From the NCBI GenBank assembly GCA_031375105.1, contig JANMHJ010000036.1, positions 46,498-110,497 on the forward strand: DNA of 64,000 nucleotides, given 5' to 3'. The notes beneath the pieces were generated by a model that was not told where the DNA came from, did not search any database, and saw only the letters and a program-made list of their open reading frames with translations. How positions within the stretch are numbered: the stretch's first letter is position 1; every line of letters begins with the position of its first letter. Positions 41,555 to 50,820 of this stretch are shown piece after piece. Made by a program: the position numbers and the translations under genes. The stretch is from JANMDU01 sp031375105 (lineage in GTDB: Bacteria > Pseudomonadota > Gammaproteobacteria > Burkholderiales > Burkholderiaceae_C).

Positions 41555-44518
41555 ATGTTGTTGACCAAAAAATCCTCATCGGTTGGATCTGGCGCTGGCC
41601 GCTCTCCATTCGTTCACAATCTCTCGCGCGGTCTCGCGCAAGCTGTGCCTACTGTGGATCGACGCGCCTTTCTGCGCCGCTCGGGTCTGGGTGTTGGCGT
41701 GGGCATTGCAGCCACTCAGCTCACCTTGGTGAAAAAAGCCAAGGCTGCCACGGGCGGCTCGATTGACGGCAGCGGCAAAATCGAAGTCAAGCGCACGATC
41801 TGCACGCACTGCTCTGTGGGCTGCGCGGTGGATGCCGTGGTAGAAAACGGTGTGTGGACGCGCCAAGAGCCCGTGTTTGATTCGCCCATCAACCTGGGCG
41901 GTAACTGTGCCAAAGGCGCAGCTTTGCGCGAGCATGGCCACGGCGAATTCCGTCTGCGTTACCCAATGAAATTGGTCAATGGCAAATACGAGCGCATCAC
42001 TTGGGATACCGCCCTGAACGAGATCAGCGCCAAGATGATGGAGCTGAAAAAAGCCAGTGGCCCTGACAGCTTGTATTTCGTTGGCTCTTCTAAGCACAAC
42101 AACGAGCAAGCCTATTTGCTTCGCAAGTGGGTCAGCTTCTTCGGCACCAACAATTGCGATCACCAAGCCCGCATCTGCCATTCCACCACAGTCGCTGGCG
42201 TGGCCAACACTTGGGGCTACGGCGCGATGACCAATTCATACAACGACATGCAAAACAGCAAAGTCGCTCTGTATATTGGCTCGAATGCTGCAGAAGCCCA
42301 TCCCGTGAGTTTGGTGCACATGCTGCATGCCAAAGAAACCGGCTGCAAAATGATTGTGGTCGATCCACGCTTCACGCGCACCGCCGCCAAGGCCGATGAA
42401 TTTGTGCGGATTCGCTCAGGCTCAGATATCGCTTTTGTCTTCGGCCTGTTGCATCACATTTTCAAAAATGGATGGGAAGACAAAAAATACATCAATGACC
42501 GCGTCTATGGCATGGAGAAGGTCAAAGAAGAAGTCATGGCCAAGTGGACGCCAGACAAGGTCGAAGAAGCTTGCGGCGTCAATGAAGCGCAGATGTTCAA
42601 AGTAGCCAAGATGCTCAATGATCATCGCCCGGGCACGATCGTCTGGTGCATGGGTCAAACCCAACACACCACCGGCAATGCCATTGTGCGCGCATCGTGC
42701 ATTTTGCAGCTGGCGCTGGGTAACGTAGGTGTGAGCGGCGGCGGAACGAATATTTTCCGTGGCCACGACAACGTTCAGGGCGCGACCGATGTGGGCCCCA
42801 ATCCTGATTCATTGCCCGGCTATTACGGCTTGGTCGAAGGTTCATGGAAGCATTTTGCGAGCACCTGGGGCGTGGATTTTGAGTGGATCAAAAAACAATA
42901 CGCCTCACCCGCGATGATGACGAAAGCCGGCACCACCGTCTCGCGTTGGATCGATGCTGTGCTCGAGAAAAACGAGCTGATCGACCAAGACAGCAATGTG
43001 CGCGGCATGTTTTTCTGGGGCCATGCGCCCAATTCGCAAACACGCGGCTTGGAAATGAAGCGCGCGATGGATAAGCTTGATCTGATGGTGGTGGTGGATC
43101 CTTATCCATCTGCAACTGCAGCGATGGCCGCGATGCCGGGCAAAGCAGAGGATCTGAATCCCAACCGCGCTGTGTATTTGTTGCCCGCTGCCACGCAGTT
43201 TGAGACCAGTGGCTCTTGCACCGCATCGAATCGCTCGATTCAGTGGCGTGAGAAGGTGATTGATCCGCTGTGGGAAAGCCGCTCGGATCACATGATCATG
43301 TATCAGCTGGCTCAAAAGCTCGGCTTTGACAAAGAGCTGGTGAAAAATTACAAGCTGCAAAAAATCAAAGGTTTGGATGAACCTGTGCCAGAAGATATCT
43401 TGCGCGAAATCAACAGATCCGTCTGGACGATTGGCTACACCGGACAGACCCCAGAGCGCATCAAGGCGCACATGCGCAACATGGATAAATTTGACGTGAA
43501 AACGCTCAAATCCAAAGGCGGCAAAGACAAAGAAACAGGTTACGACCTGAGTGGCGATTATTTCGGCCTACCATGGCCTTGCTACGGCACGGCCGAGCTC
43601 AAGCACCCTGGCTCGCCGAATTTGTATGACACCAGCAAGCACGTCATGGAAGGCGGCGGTAACTTCCGCGCCAACTTTGGCGTTGAGCGTGAAGGTGTAA
43701 ATCTGTTGGCTGAAGATGGCTCCCATTCCAAAGGCTCAGACATCACTACGGGCTATCCAGAATTCGACCACTTGCTGCTGAAAAAACTCGGCTGGTGGGA
43801 TGAGCTGACTGAGGTTGAGAAGAAAGCCGCAGAAGGCAAAAACTGGAAGAACGATGCTTCGGGCGGAATTATTCGCGTGGCAATGAAAAACCATGGTTGC
43901 CATCCGTTTGGCAATGCCAAAGCCCGTGCCGTGGTTTGGAATTTTCCAGATGCTGTCCCCATTCACCGCGAGCCGCTGTATGGCAACCGCCCTGATCTGA
44001 TGGCCAAATATCCCACGCACGATGACCGCAAAACGCTCTGGCGCTTACCAACGCTGTACAAGTCAATCCAGCAGGAAAACATTGCCAAGAAAGTGCATGA
44101 GAAATTCCCATTGATCATGACCTCTGGCCGTCTGGTGGAATACGAAGGTGGCGGCGAAGAGACACGCTCCAATCCGTGGTTGGCTGAGTTGCAGCAAGAG
44201 TCCTTCATTGAGATCAATCCGAAAGCTGCTGCTGAGCGCAACATCAAAAATGGTGATCGCGTGATCGTGCGCACGCCAACGGGCGGCGCGATGAATGTGC
44301 AGGCGCAAGTCACCGAGCGCGTCGGGCCTGACACCACCTTCATGCCCTTCCACTTCTCGGGTCGCTGGCAAGGTGCTGACATGCTCGCGCATTACCCTAA
44401 TGGCGCTGCTCCAATCGTTCGCGGAGAAGCCGTGAACACCGGCACGACCTACGGTTACGACATCGTCACGATGATGCAAGAATCTAAAACGACGGTTTGC
44501 AACGTCGAGAAAGCATAA
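41555..44518 (+). CDS. fdhA: Formate dehydrogenase catalytic (alpha) subunit, Cys-type
   Basis: A 987-residue molybdenum/tungsten bis-MGD enzyme exported by Tat (VDRRAFLRRSGLGVGVGIA, after an unusually long ~35-residue basic leader). The 4Fe-4S cluster uses Cys83, 86, 90 and 118 (CTHCSVGC ... GNCAKGA). The metal ligand is Cys208 in ARICHSTTVAGVANT, so no selenocysteine is needed; the frame is open throughout. Later segments RGHDNVQGATDVGP and GRWQGADMLAHYPNGAAP are typical. It oxidises formate to CO2 in the periplasm and passes electrons to the FdhB ferredoxin subunit. Confidence 0.95.
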   Translation: MLLTKKSSSVGSGAGRSPFVHNLSRGLAQAVPTVDRRAFLRRSGLGVGVGIAATQLTLVKKAKAATGGSIDGSGKIEVKRTICTHCSVGCAVDAVVENGVWTRQEPVFDSPINLGGNCAKGAALREHGHGEFRLRYPMKLVNGKYERITWDTALNEISAKMMELKKASGPDSLYFVGSSKHNNEQAYLLRKWVSFFGTNNCDHQARICHSTTVAGVANTWGYGAMTNSYNDMQNSKVALYIGSNAAEAHPVSLVHMLHAKETGCKMIVVDPRFTRTAAKADEFVRIRSGSDIAFVFGLLHHIFKNGWEDKKYINDRVYGMEKVKEEVMAKWTPDKVEEACGVNEAQMFKVAKMLNDHRPGTIVWCMGQTQHTTGNAIVRASCILQLALGNVGVSGGGTNIFRGHDNVQGATDVGPNPDSLPGYYGLVEGSWKHFASTWGVDFEWIKKQYASPAMMTKAGTTVSRWIDAVLEKNELIDQDSNVRGMFFWGHAPNSQTRGLEMKRAMDKLDLMVVVDPYPSATAAMAAMPGKAEDLNPNRAVYLLPAATQFETSGSCTASNRSIQWREKVIDPLWESRSDHMIMYQLAQKLGFDKELVKNYKLQKIKGLDEPVPEDILREINRSVWTIGYTGQTPERIKAHMRNMDKFDVKTLKSKGGKDKETGYDLSGDYFGLPWPCYGTAELKHPGSPNLYDTSKHVMEGGGNFRANFGVEREGVNLLAEDGSHSKGSDITTGYPEFDHLLLKKLGWWDELTEVEKKAAEGKNWKNDASGGIIRVAMKNHGCHPFGNAKARAVVWNFPDAVPIHREPLYGNRPDLMAKYPTHDDRKTLWRLPTLYKSIQQENIAKKVHEKFPLIMTSGRLVEYEGGGEETRSNPWLAELQQESFIEINPKAAAERNIKNGDRVIVRTPTGGAMNVQAQVTERVGPDTTFMPFHFSGRWQGADMLAHYPNGAAPIVRGEAVNTGTTYGYDIVTMMQESKTTVCNVEKA

Positions 44519-44528
44519 GGAAATCACC

Positions 44529-45164
44529 ATGGCACGGATGAAATTTATTTGTGATGCCGAGCGCTGCATCGAGTGCAACGGCTGCGTGACGGCTTGCAAA
44601 AACGAGCATGAAGTTCCTTGGGGTGTGAACCGCCGCCGCGTGATCACCCTCAATGACGGTGTGCCCGGAGAGCGCTCTATCTCAGTGGCTTGTATGCATT
44701 GCTCCGATGCGCCTTGTATGGCCGTTTGCCCTGTCAACTGCTTTTACCGCACTGACGAAGGTGTGGTCCTGCATGACAAGGATGTCTGCATTGGCTGCGG
44801 CTACTGCTCCTACGCTTGTCCTTTCGGCGCGCCGCAATTCCCCACCGCTGGAACATTTGGTGTGCGCGGCAAGATGGACAAATGCACCTTCTGCGCGGGT
44901 GGCCCTGAAGCCAATGGCTCGCAAGCTGAATTTGAAAAATATGGCCGCAATCGTTTGGCTGAAGGCAAGCTGCCAGCCTGCGCAGAAATGTGTTCGACCA
45001 AAGCGCTCTTGGGCGGCGATGGCGATGTGATTGCTGATATTTTCCGTAACCGCGTCTTAAAGCGCGGTAAGGGCGCTGAAGTCTGGGGCTGGGGCACAGC
45101 TTATGGCTCTCAGCAAGCTGGCCAGCCGCCGAAAGAGCAGCAAGCTCAACCGGTGAAGAGCTGA
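44529..45164 (+). CDS. fdhB: Formate dehydrogenase iron-sulfur (beta) subunit
   Basis: A 211-residue protein with four 4Fe-4S clusters: Cys motifs CIECNGCVTAC, CMHCSDAPCMAVCP, CIGCGYCSYACP and, split, KCTFC ... CAEMC. This is the four-cluster arrangement of FdnH/HybA-type subunits. It lacks a leader and is carried out with the Tat-exported alpha subunit. Starts 10 bases after fdhA with AAGGAAATC upstream. Relays electrons from fdhA to the cytochrome b subunit. Confidence 0.95.
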   Translation: MARMKFICDAERCIECNGCVTACKNEHEVPWGVNRRRVITLNDGVPGERSISVACMHCSDAPCMAVCPVNCFYRTDEGVVLHDKDVCIGCGYCSYACPFGAPQFPTAGTFGVRGKMDKCTFCAGGPEANGSQAEFEKYGRNRLAEGKLPACAEMCSTKALLGGDGDVIADIFRNRVLKRGKGAEVWGWGTAYGSQQAGQPPKEQQAQPVKS

Positions 45165-45189
45165 TCTCAGGCAGCACAAGGAAAACAAG

Positions 45190-45411
45190 ATGTACAAAAT
45201 TATTGCGGCAACTGCGATTGTGTTTTTGGCTGCGGCCTGCTCTGAAAAGCCCCAAAGCGCTGGCGGTGTAAAGGGCGATAGCGCTCCTTTCACCGGCACA
45301 GGCAAGGCTTATGCGGAAGGTAACTGGAAGCAAGGCGACAAGGCCAGCTGGGAGTCTGCACTGAAGGTGCGGACCCAGAATGGGCAGAACGATTACAACA
45401 AGGCTCAATAA
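45190..45411 (+). CDS. Small lipoprotein of the formate dehydrogenase operon
   Basis: A 73-residue lipoprotein: hydrophobic leader then LAAAC lipobox, mature ~54 residues with a GTGKAYAEGNWKQGDKASW segment. An AAGGAAAAC site precedes the ATG. Situated between the beta and gamma subunit genes on a tight operon (22 bases to fdhC), so it may anchor or stabilise the complex at the membrane. No family recognised. Confidence 0.78.
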   Translation: MYKIIAATAIVFLAAACSEKPQSAGGVKGDSAPFTGTGKAYAEGNWKQGDKASWESALKVRTQNGQNDYNKAQ

Positions 45412-45433
45412 GTCATTTGAAGGAGAAGCCCGC

Positions 45434-46627
45434 ATGAAATATGTGCGAACTGCTATTCTTTCAATAGCAATCTTGTGCCTGATGAGCAGCTCTGCCTTTG
45501 CGCAGAAGTTGCAAGTTGAGCCTGTCAAACCTCCTGCGCAAACGGCACCGGCCGCTCCTGCTGAAGCAGGTGGCATCAAAAGTCAAAACATTTTTGAAGT
45601 CAAGCCGGATGCCAGCTTAGACCCAAATTACGCCAAGCAAAGCAATGCGGAGCGCAACAAGGTGCAGCCTGGTAACAACTCACCTGTGTGGCGGCAAGTG
45701 GGTCAAGGCGCAACGGGCTTTACTACCTTGCCCTATGCGCAAGCGCCCGAAGCCGGAAACATGATTCAGAAGTTTGTGCAGTACCCAGGATCGAGCTTGA
45801 CCAATGCTGGCGAGGCTTGGCGGCAAGTGCGCAACAACTGGATTCTTCCTTATGGCGGCTCTTTGATTTTGATTGCGATGCTGGCCATCGCTTTGTTTTA
45901 CTGGCGCAAGGGAGCGATTGATTTGCATGGCCAAGAGACTGGCAAGAAAATCGAGCGCTTCACGTATTTTGAGCGTGCCGCGCATTGGACGAATGCGATT
46001 GCGTTCTGCGCCTTGGCCATTTCCGGCATCATCATGGCGTTTGGTAAGTTTTTCTTGCTTCCGATCATCGGTGGCTCGCTCTTTGGCTGGCTCGCCTATG
46101 CGTTGAAGAATCTGCATAATTTCGTTGGCCCTTTGTTTGCTGTCTCGCTTGTGGTGGTGATTTTCACCTTCATGCGCGACAACTTACCCAGCAAGGATGA
46201 CATGAAGTGGATTCTCAAAGGCGGCGGCTTATTCAGCGGGGAAGAAGTGCCTTCGCACCGCTTCAATGCTGGCGAGAAGATTTTGTTTTGGAGTGGTGTG
46301 TTTTTGCTGGGCCTGATCGTCGTCGGCTCAGGCCTCGTCCTTGACAAGCTGATTCCCGGCCTGATGTATTACCGCGAGACAATGCAAATCTCTCACATGA
46401 TTCATGCCGCTGCTGCTGTGCTGATGATGGCCATGTTCCTCGGTCACATCTACATGGGTACGATTGGCATGAAGGGTGCTTACAAAGCCATGAAGACCGG
46501 CTATGTGGATGAAACTTGGGCCAAAGAGCATCACGCGCTCTGGGCAGAAGACATCGCTGCTGGCAAGATTCCCGCGCAGCGTACGCCTGTGAGCGCATCG
46601 GCTCCGATGGCCGCAGCGCAAGTTTAA
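45434..46627 (+). CDS. fdhC: Formate dehydrogenase cytochrome b (gamma) subunit
   Basis: A 397-residue membrane protein. Signal peptide (residues 1-25, ending AFA), a ~110-residue periplasmic Pro/Ala-rich part, then at least four to five helices. Haem b ligands likely include the His in YFERAAHWTNAIAFC and in QISHMIHAAAAVLMMAMFLGHIYMG. Start ATG 45434 follows AGGAGA. It transfers electrons from fdhB to quinone. Compared with short FdnI-type subunits the long N-terminal extension is the form found in epsilon/betaproteobacterial enzymes. Residues 4-13 of the leader coincide with a palindromic repeat core. Confidence 0.92.
   Translation: MKYVRTAILSIAILCLMSSSAFAQKLQVEPVKPPAQTAPAAPAEAGGIKSQNIFEVKPDASLDPNYAKQSNAERNKVQPGNNSPVWRQVGQGATGFTTLPYAQAPEAGNMIQKFVQYPGSSLTNAGEAWRQVRNNWILPYGGSLILIAMLAIALFYWRKGAIDLHGQETGKKIERFTYFERAAHWTNAIAFCALAISGIIMAFGKFFLLPIIGGSLFGWLAYALKNLHNFVGPLFAVSLVVVIFTFMRDNLPSKDDMKWILKGGGLFSGEEVPSHRFNAGEKILFWSGVFLLGLIVVGSGLVLDKLIPGLMYYRETMQISHMIHAAAAVLMMAMFLGHIYMGTIGMKGAYKAMKTGYVDETWAKEHHALWAEDIAAGKIPAQRTPVSASAPMAAAQV
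45443..45470 (+). repeat. Short repeat core inside the fdhC signal peptide
   Basis: TGCGAACTGCTATTCTTTCA then ATAGCAA keeps the GCTATT-n-AATAGC palindrome of the dispersed element but not its left half. In frame it encodes RTAILSIA, the same register as SAIKKIA-type copies. Could be chance in a hydrophobic leader. Confidence 0.4.
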
Positions 46628-46656
46628 GAATACGAGAACACGACAAAAGGCATCTC

Positions 46657-47043
46657 ATGAAGAAAATAATCCTGATCGCCACCACCGCTTTGCTCGCTGG
46701 CGCAGCCTTCGCTAAGTTGCCAACACCCGTTTTGACAGACGAAGCCAAGGCCAAGGCTGCTGAAGCTGCCGCCAAAACGGCGCATGGAAACAAGATTGCC
46801 GATTTCCAGCTCTGCAAATCCCGCGAAGCGACTGCTGCCCATTACTACAAATCCGCCAAGGCCGCAGGCAAAGAAACCAAACCTGCGACCGACACGCCTG
46901 CGTGTGCTGACCCGGGCGCATTTGTGTTCCCACCGCCCGCTGCGCCCGCTGCGCCCGCTGCCGCTGCACCAGCCGCTCCAGCCACGACCGCAGCCGCAGC
47001 TCCTGCCAAGCCCGCCGCACCCGCTGCGCCTGTGAAAAAATAA
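46657..47043 (+). CDS. Secreted Ala/Pro-rich protein of the formate dehydrogenase operon
   Basis: A 128-residue exported protein: signal peptide MKKIILIATTALLAGAAFA, a helical charged part with two Cys (in QLCKS and PACADPG), and a ~35-residue low-complexity tail of Pro/Ala ending PVKK. It follows fdhC by 29 bases and is followed by a clear terminator, so it is the last gene of that transcript. I do not recognise a family. Periplasmic stabiliser or linker is a guess. Confidence 0.75.
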   Translation: MKKIILIATTALLAGAAFAKLPTPVLTDEAKAKAAEAAAKTAHGNKIADFQLCKSREATAAHYYKSAKAAGKETKPATDTPACADPGAFVFPPPAAPAAPAAAAPAAPATTAAAAPAKPAAPAAPVKK

Positions 47044-47063
47044 TCTTTCCCGGCATGCAGATC

Positions 47064-47090
47064 ACGGCGCTCCAGTAGCGCCGTTTTTCT
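47064..47090 (+). terminator. Intrinsic terminator of the formate dehydrogenase operon
   Basis: ACGGCGCT and AGCGCCGT form a perfect 8-bp GC-rich stem with loop CCAGT, followed by TTTTTCTT. It ends the transcript 21 bases after the last gene. Confidence 0.9.
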
Positions 47091-47124
47091 TGTCTGCTCA
47101 AACTTACCCGCTTAGACTCGCCCC

Positions 47125-47970
47125 ATGACAGCCTCTTTGCCCCATCTCACGCAAGCCCGCGCCCCGCTCACGCGCGAGATCAATGTAGTGAATGAAAAAG
47201 GCGAGAAGAGCCTAATGCACATCCCCGCTGAGCGCGATCTCACGGTGTATGTGGACAAACGCGAGCTGGTCACGCTCATGACACTTGGCGCACAGCCCGA
47301 GCTGCTCGTGCTCGGCTTCCTGCTCAATCAGCGCTTAGTCGATAGCGCAAATCAAATTGAATCCATCACAGTCGATTGGGAAGTCAATTCCGCAGCCGTA
47401 AAAACGCATGCCGGCATCGACAAAATCGAAGAGCGCACCGCGAAAAAAGTCGTCACAACGGGTTGTGGCCAGGGCAGTGTGTTTGGTGGCTTGATGGATG
47501 AAATCGACCAAATCAAGCTTCCCGCTGCCCAGCTCACGCAAACCCAGCTCTACGGCATCACGGAAGCTATCCGCCAGCAAGAAAGCACCTACAAAAGCGC
47601 AGGTAGCGTTCACGGCTGCGCTCTCTTCAAAGGCACTCAAATGCTCATGTTCGTCGAAGACGTGGGCCGCCACAACGCCATTGACACGCTCGCGGGCTGG
47701 ATGGCCATGCAAGGCATCCGCACTCTGCATGCGCCTGTAGAGAGCGAGCCCTACGTTTTCTACACTACAGGCCGCCTCACCAGCGAAATGGTTATCAAAT
47801 CCGCGCAAATGGGCATATCAATCGTCGTCTCCCGAAGCGGCATCACCCAAATGGGCTACGACATCGCCCTACAGCTTGGGCTGTGCACAATTGGTCGCGC
47901 GGTGAACAAGCATTTTGTGGGATATACCGCGTTGGAGCGATTGCGAATGCAAGTCAAACCAGTTGCTTGA
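47125..47970 (+). CDS. fdhD: Formate dehydrogenase sulfurtransferase FdhD
   Basis: A 281-residue protein needed to sulfurate the molybdenum cofactor of formate dehydrogenase, passing sulfur from IscS. Family segments: LGFLLNQRLVDS, VVTTGCGQGSVF and the VEDVGRHNAIDTLAGW plus YTTGRLTSEMV motifs. E. coli FdhD carries a CxxC pair in the mobile loop; here only the single Cys in TTGCGQGS is present, as in many betaproteobacterial relatives. It follows the operon terminator, so it may have its own promoter in the ~35 bases between. Confidence 0.93.
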   Translation: MTASLPHLTQARAPLTREINVVNEKGEKSLMHIPAERDLTVYVDKRELVTLMTLGAQPELLVLGFLLNQRLVDSANQIESITVDWEVNSAAVKTHAGIDKIEERTAKKVVTTGCGQGSVFGGLMDEIDQIKLPAAQLTQTQLYGITEAIRQQESTYKSAGSVHGCALFKGTQMLMFVEDVGRHNAIDTLAGWMAMQGIRTLHAPVESEPYVFYTTGRLTSEMVIKSAQMGISIVVSRSGITQMGYDIALQLGLCTIGRAVNKHFVGYTALERLRMQVKPVA

Positions 47971-48060
47971 TTGGCACTTTGCGATTTGGCTCGCATAGTC
48001 AGCGTTTCGCGCGACCTTTTGCACTAGCGGCCTAGCGCCGCGTAAACCAACAAGAAAACG

Positions 48061-48110
48061 GGCTCTCCCCGTTATAGATAGTGCACGGAGTGCTATAGAA
48101 TTTATAGTGA
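48061..48110 (+). repeat. Dispersed palindromic repeat, intergenic copy
   Basis: Reads CTCTCCCCGTTATAGATAGT then GCACGGAGTGCTATAGAATT and TATAGTGA: forward copy between fdhD and the permease gene. About 30 bases earlier CCTTTTGCACTAGCGGCCTA recalls the outer edge of the 137-bp repeat at 35851. Confidence 0.75.
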
Positions 48111-48173
48111 TCGGTTATCAGGGCATTCCCAGCAAAGAAAGCATACAAGCCACGCCCGCGCTACCATGCGCGT

Positions 48174-50696
48174 ATGAAAACCAGTTTTGTCTCTCTTGGC
48201 CTGCGTTCCCTTTGGCGTGATTTGCGTGCGGGGGAGTTGCGGCTCTTGATCGTGGCAGTCACGCTGGCTGTGGCGGCGTTGACGGCAGTGGGGTTTTTTG
48301 CGGATCGGATCAAGGGCGGCTTGCAGCGTGATGCCAAGGCATTGATTGGCGGGGATGCAGTGGTCAGCAGCGACAAGCCGACGCCGGAGGCGATTTTGGC
48401 GAAGGTGCGGGAGCTTGGTTTAAAGAGCGTGCAAAACGTGAGTTTTCCGACGATGGCGCGTGCACCGGAGACGCAAGGTGGTTCTTCAAAATTAGTAGCG
48501 CTTAAGGCGGTGCAGGCGGGGTATCCGCTACGGGGGCAGCTCAAGGTGAGCAGCACGTTGGATCAGCCTGAGCAGGTGACCCGCGAGATCCCTGCGCCAG
48601 GCAGCGTGTGGGTAGATGCGAATTTGCTGGATGCGCTAGGCTTGAAGGTGGGTGATAACCTGCTCATGGGTGCGAGCACGCTGCGCATAGAACGCATCAT
48701 CGTGGTAGAGCCTGATCGGGGCGCGGGTTTCATGAATTTTGCACCGCGCGTGATGATGAACACGCAGGATTTGGCGGCAACGACGCTGATTCAACCTGCC
48801 AGCCGCATCACCTACCGCACAGCGGTGGCTTCTGAAGATACGCGCAGCGTGAAAATCTTTTCTGACTGGTTGGCACTTAAAGACAAAGCCGGTGAGTTTC
48901 GCGGCCTACGGCTGGAATCTTTGGAAGGCGGGCGACCTGAGATGAGCAGCACGATCAATCGTGCAGAGAAATTTTTAAATCTGGTGGCGCTGCTGGCCGC
49001 TTTGCTTAGCGCGGTGGCGGTGGCGATTGCAGCCCGAGGCTTTGCGGCGCGGCATTTGGATCAATGCGCGATGCTGCGCGTGTTGGGCGTGTCGCAGCGC
49101 AACATGGCGGCCAGCTATATCTTGGAATTTGCGCTGATTGGCCTGTTTGCCAGCGGCTTAGGCGTGTTGCTCGGGTTTGCTGTGCATTTTGGCTTTGTGC
49201 TGCTGCTGGCGGGGCTGGTGGAATCTAGCTTGCCTGCGGCGAGTATTTGGCCTGTGCTGTTTGGCTTGGGCATGGGGCTCACGTTGCTGGCGGCGTTTGG
49301 CTTGCCACCAGTGTTGCAGTTGGCGCAGGTGCCGCCGCTGCGCGTGATTCGGCGTGATGTGGGCGGGCTCAAAGCAGCTTCAGGCGGCGTGCTGCTGCTG
49401 GGCATTGCAGGCTTTGCGGCTTTGCTGATGGCAGCGAGCCGCGATGTGGTGCTGGGCGGCATTGCGGTGGGTGGGTTTTTAGCGGCGGTGTTGCTGTTTG
49501 CGGGTATGAGCTATTTGGCGGTGCGCGTGCTTCGGCGCAGTGTGAATGAAACAACCGCACCGCGCTGGCTGATTCTGGCCACGCGGCAAATTTCTGCGCG
49601 GCCTGCGTATGCCGTGGTGCAGGTGAGCGCGCTGGCGGTAGGTTTGTTGGCGCTGGTGCTCTTGGTTTTGCTGCGCACAGATTTGATTTCAAGCTGGCGT
49701 CAAGCCACGCCGCCAGATGCGCCGAATCGCTTTGTGATCAATATCATGCCGGAGCAGGGCGCAGATTTTGTGAAAAGCATCGAAGCGCAGGGTGTGAAGA
49801 AATACGATTTCTTTCCGATGATTCGTGGACGACTGGTGTCGATCAACGGCACAGCGGTCAAACCAGAGGCTTTTACGGATGACCGCGCCAAGCGTTTGGT
49901 GGATCGAGAGTTCAACCTGTCTCACGCAGCCAAGCAGCCTGCGCACAACTTGGTGACCTCTGGAAAATGGCTTGAAGAGGAGAAAGACGCGATCAGCGTG
50001 GAAGAGGGCATTGCGAAAGATCTGGGTCTGAAGATGGGCGATACGCTCACCTTCGACATAGGTGGCATTCAAGTCACGAGCAAAATCAGCAGCCTGCGCA
50101 AAGTCGATTGGGGCAGCATGCGGGCCAACTTTTTTGTGATGTACCCGGTCAGCCAATTGCCCGATGTGCCTGCCACTTACATGAGCGCTTTCAAAGCGCC
50201 AGAGATCAAGGGCTTTGACAACGCGCTGGTGCGCCAATTCCCCAACGTGACGAATGTGGACATGAGCCTGACCATCAACCAGGTGCAGCGCGTGCTCGAT
50301 CAAGTGATTCGCGCGGTGGAATTCCTCTTTGGCTTCACGCTACTGGCTGGCCTTGTGGTGCTGTTTGCAGCAGTGACAGCCACGCGCGATGAGCGCACGC
50401 GGGAGTTTGCGATTCTTCGCGCTGTGGGGGCGAGGAGTCAGCTCTTGCGGCAGGTGCAGCGGGCGGAGCTGGCGGGCGTGGGCATGCTGGCGGGCGTGCT
50501 GGCGAGCTTGGTGGCGATTGCGGTGGGCTGGGCGCTGGCTAAATATGTTTTTGAGTTCACTTGGACGGCAGCGGCTTGGGTGGTACCTGCCTCTGGGGTG
50601 TTGGGCGCTTTTCTGGCTTTGGCTGCAGGCTGGTGGGGGCTGCGCAGTGTGCTCAATACACCTGTGATGAACACTTTGCGGCGGGCTGCTGAGTAG
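48174..50696 (+). CDS. FtsX-family ABC transporter permease (YbbP-like)
   Basis: An 840-residue membrane protein with ten predicted helices: one near the N-terminus, clusters around residues 265-470 and three at the end, separated by two large extracytoplasmic domains, with FtsX domains around residues 260-380 and 710-830. This matches YbbP/MacB-like permeases of ~800 residues, which work with a LolD-like ATPase (YbbA). No ATPase gene is adjacent, so the partner must lie elsewhere. Probably involved in envelope or lipid-related export; substrate unknown. Confidence 0.85.
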   Translation: MKTSFVSLGLRSLWRDLRAGELRLLIVAVTLAVAALTAVGFFADRIKGGLQRDAKALIGGDAVVSSDKPTPEAILAKVRELGLKSVQNVSFPTMARAPETQGGSSKLVALKAVQAGYPLRGQLKVSSTLDQPEQVTREIPAPGSVWVDANLLDALGLKVGDNLLMGASTLRIERIIVVEPDRGAGFMNFAPRVMMNTQDLAATTLIQPASRITYRTAVASEDTRSVKIFSDWLALKDKAGEFRGLRLESLEGGRPEMSSTINRAEKFLNLVALLAALLSAVAVAIAARGFAARHLDQCAMLRVLGVSQRNMAASYILEFALIGLFASGLGVLLGFAVHFGFVLLLAGLVESSLPAASIWPVLFGLGMGLTLLAAFGLPPVLQLAQVPPLRVIRRDVGGLKAASGGVLLLGIAGFAALLMAASRDVVLGGIAVGGFLAAVLLFAGMSYLAVRVLRRSVNETTAPRWLILATRQISARPAYAVVQVSALAVGLLALVLLVLLRTDLISSWRQATPPDAPNRFVINIMPEQGADFVKSIEAQGVKKYDFFPMIRGRLVSINGTAVKPEAFTDDRAKRLVDREFNLSHAAKQPAHNLVTSGKWLEEEKDAISVEEGIAKDLGLKMGDTLTFDIGGIQVTSKISSLRKVDWGSMRANFFVMYPVSQLPDVPATYMSAFKAPEIKGFDNALVRQFPNVTNVDMSLTINQVQRVLDQVIRAVEFLFGFTLLAGLVVLFAAVTATRDERTREFAILRAVGARSQLLRQVQRAELAGVGMLAGVLASLVAIAVGWALAKYVFEFTWTAAAWVVPASGVLGAFLALAAGWWGLRSVLNTPVMNTLRRAAE

Positions 50697-50820
50697 GTTT
50701 TTAAATCATTTTGGCGGATCGCCCTTTTACTTTTATTTAGACACGCCTCACTACCGCGCGCTTCCGACAGGGGATGCGCTATTGGTAACATAGAGCGTCA
50801 ACTTTATAAATTTTTCTTAT

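Noticed and set aside
42150..42200. Selenocysteine codon at the formate dehydrogenase active site
   Set aside because: The codon in ARICHS is an ordinary Cys codon and the frame has no internal TGA.
48485..48535. AAAATTAGTAGCGCTTAAGG in the permease gene as a repeat copy
   Set aside because: Only a short partial match to one half of the element; it could easily be chance.
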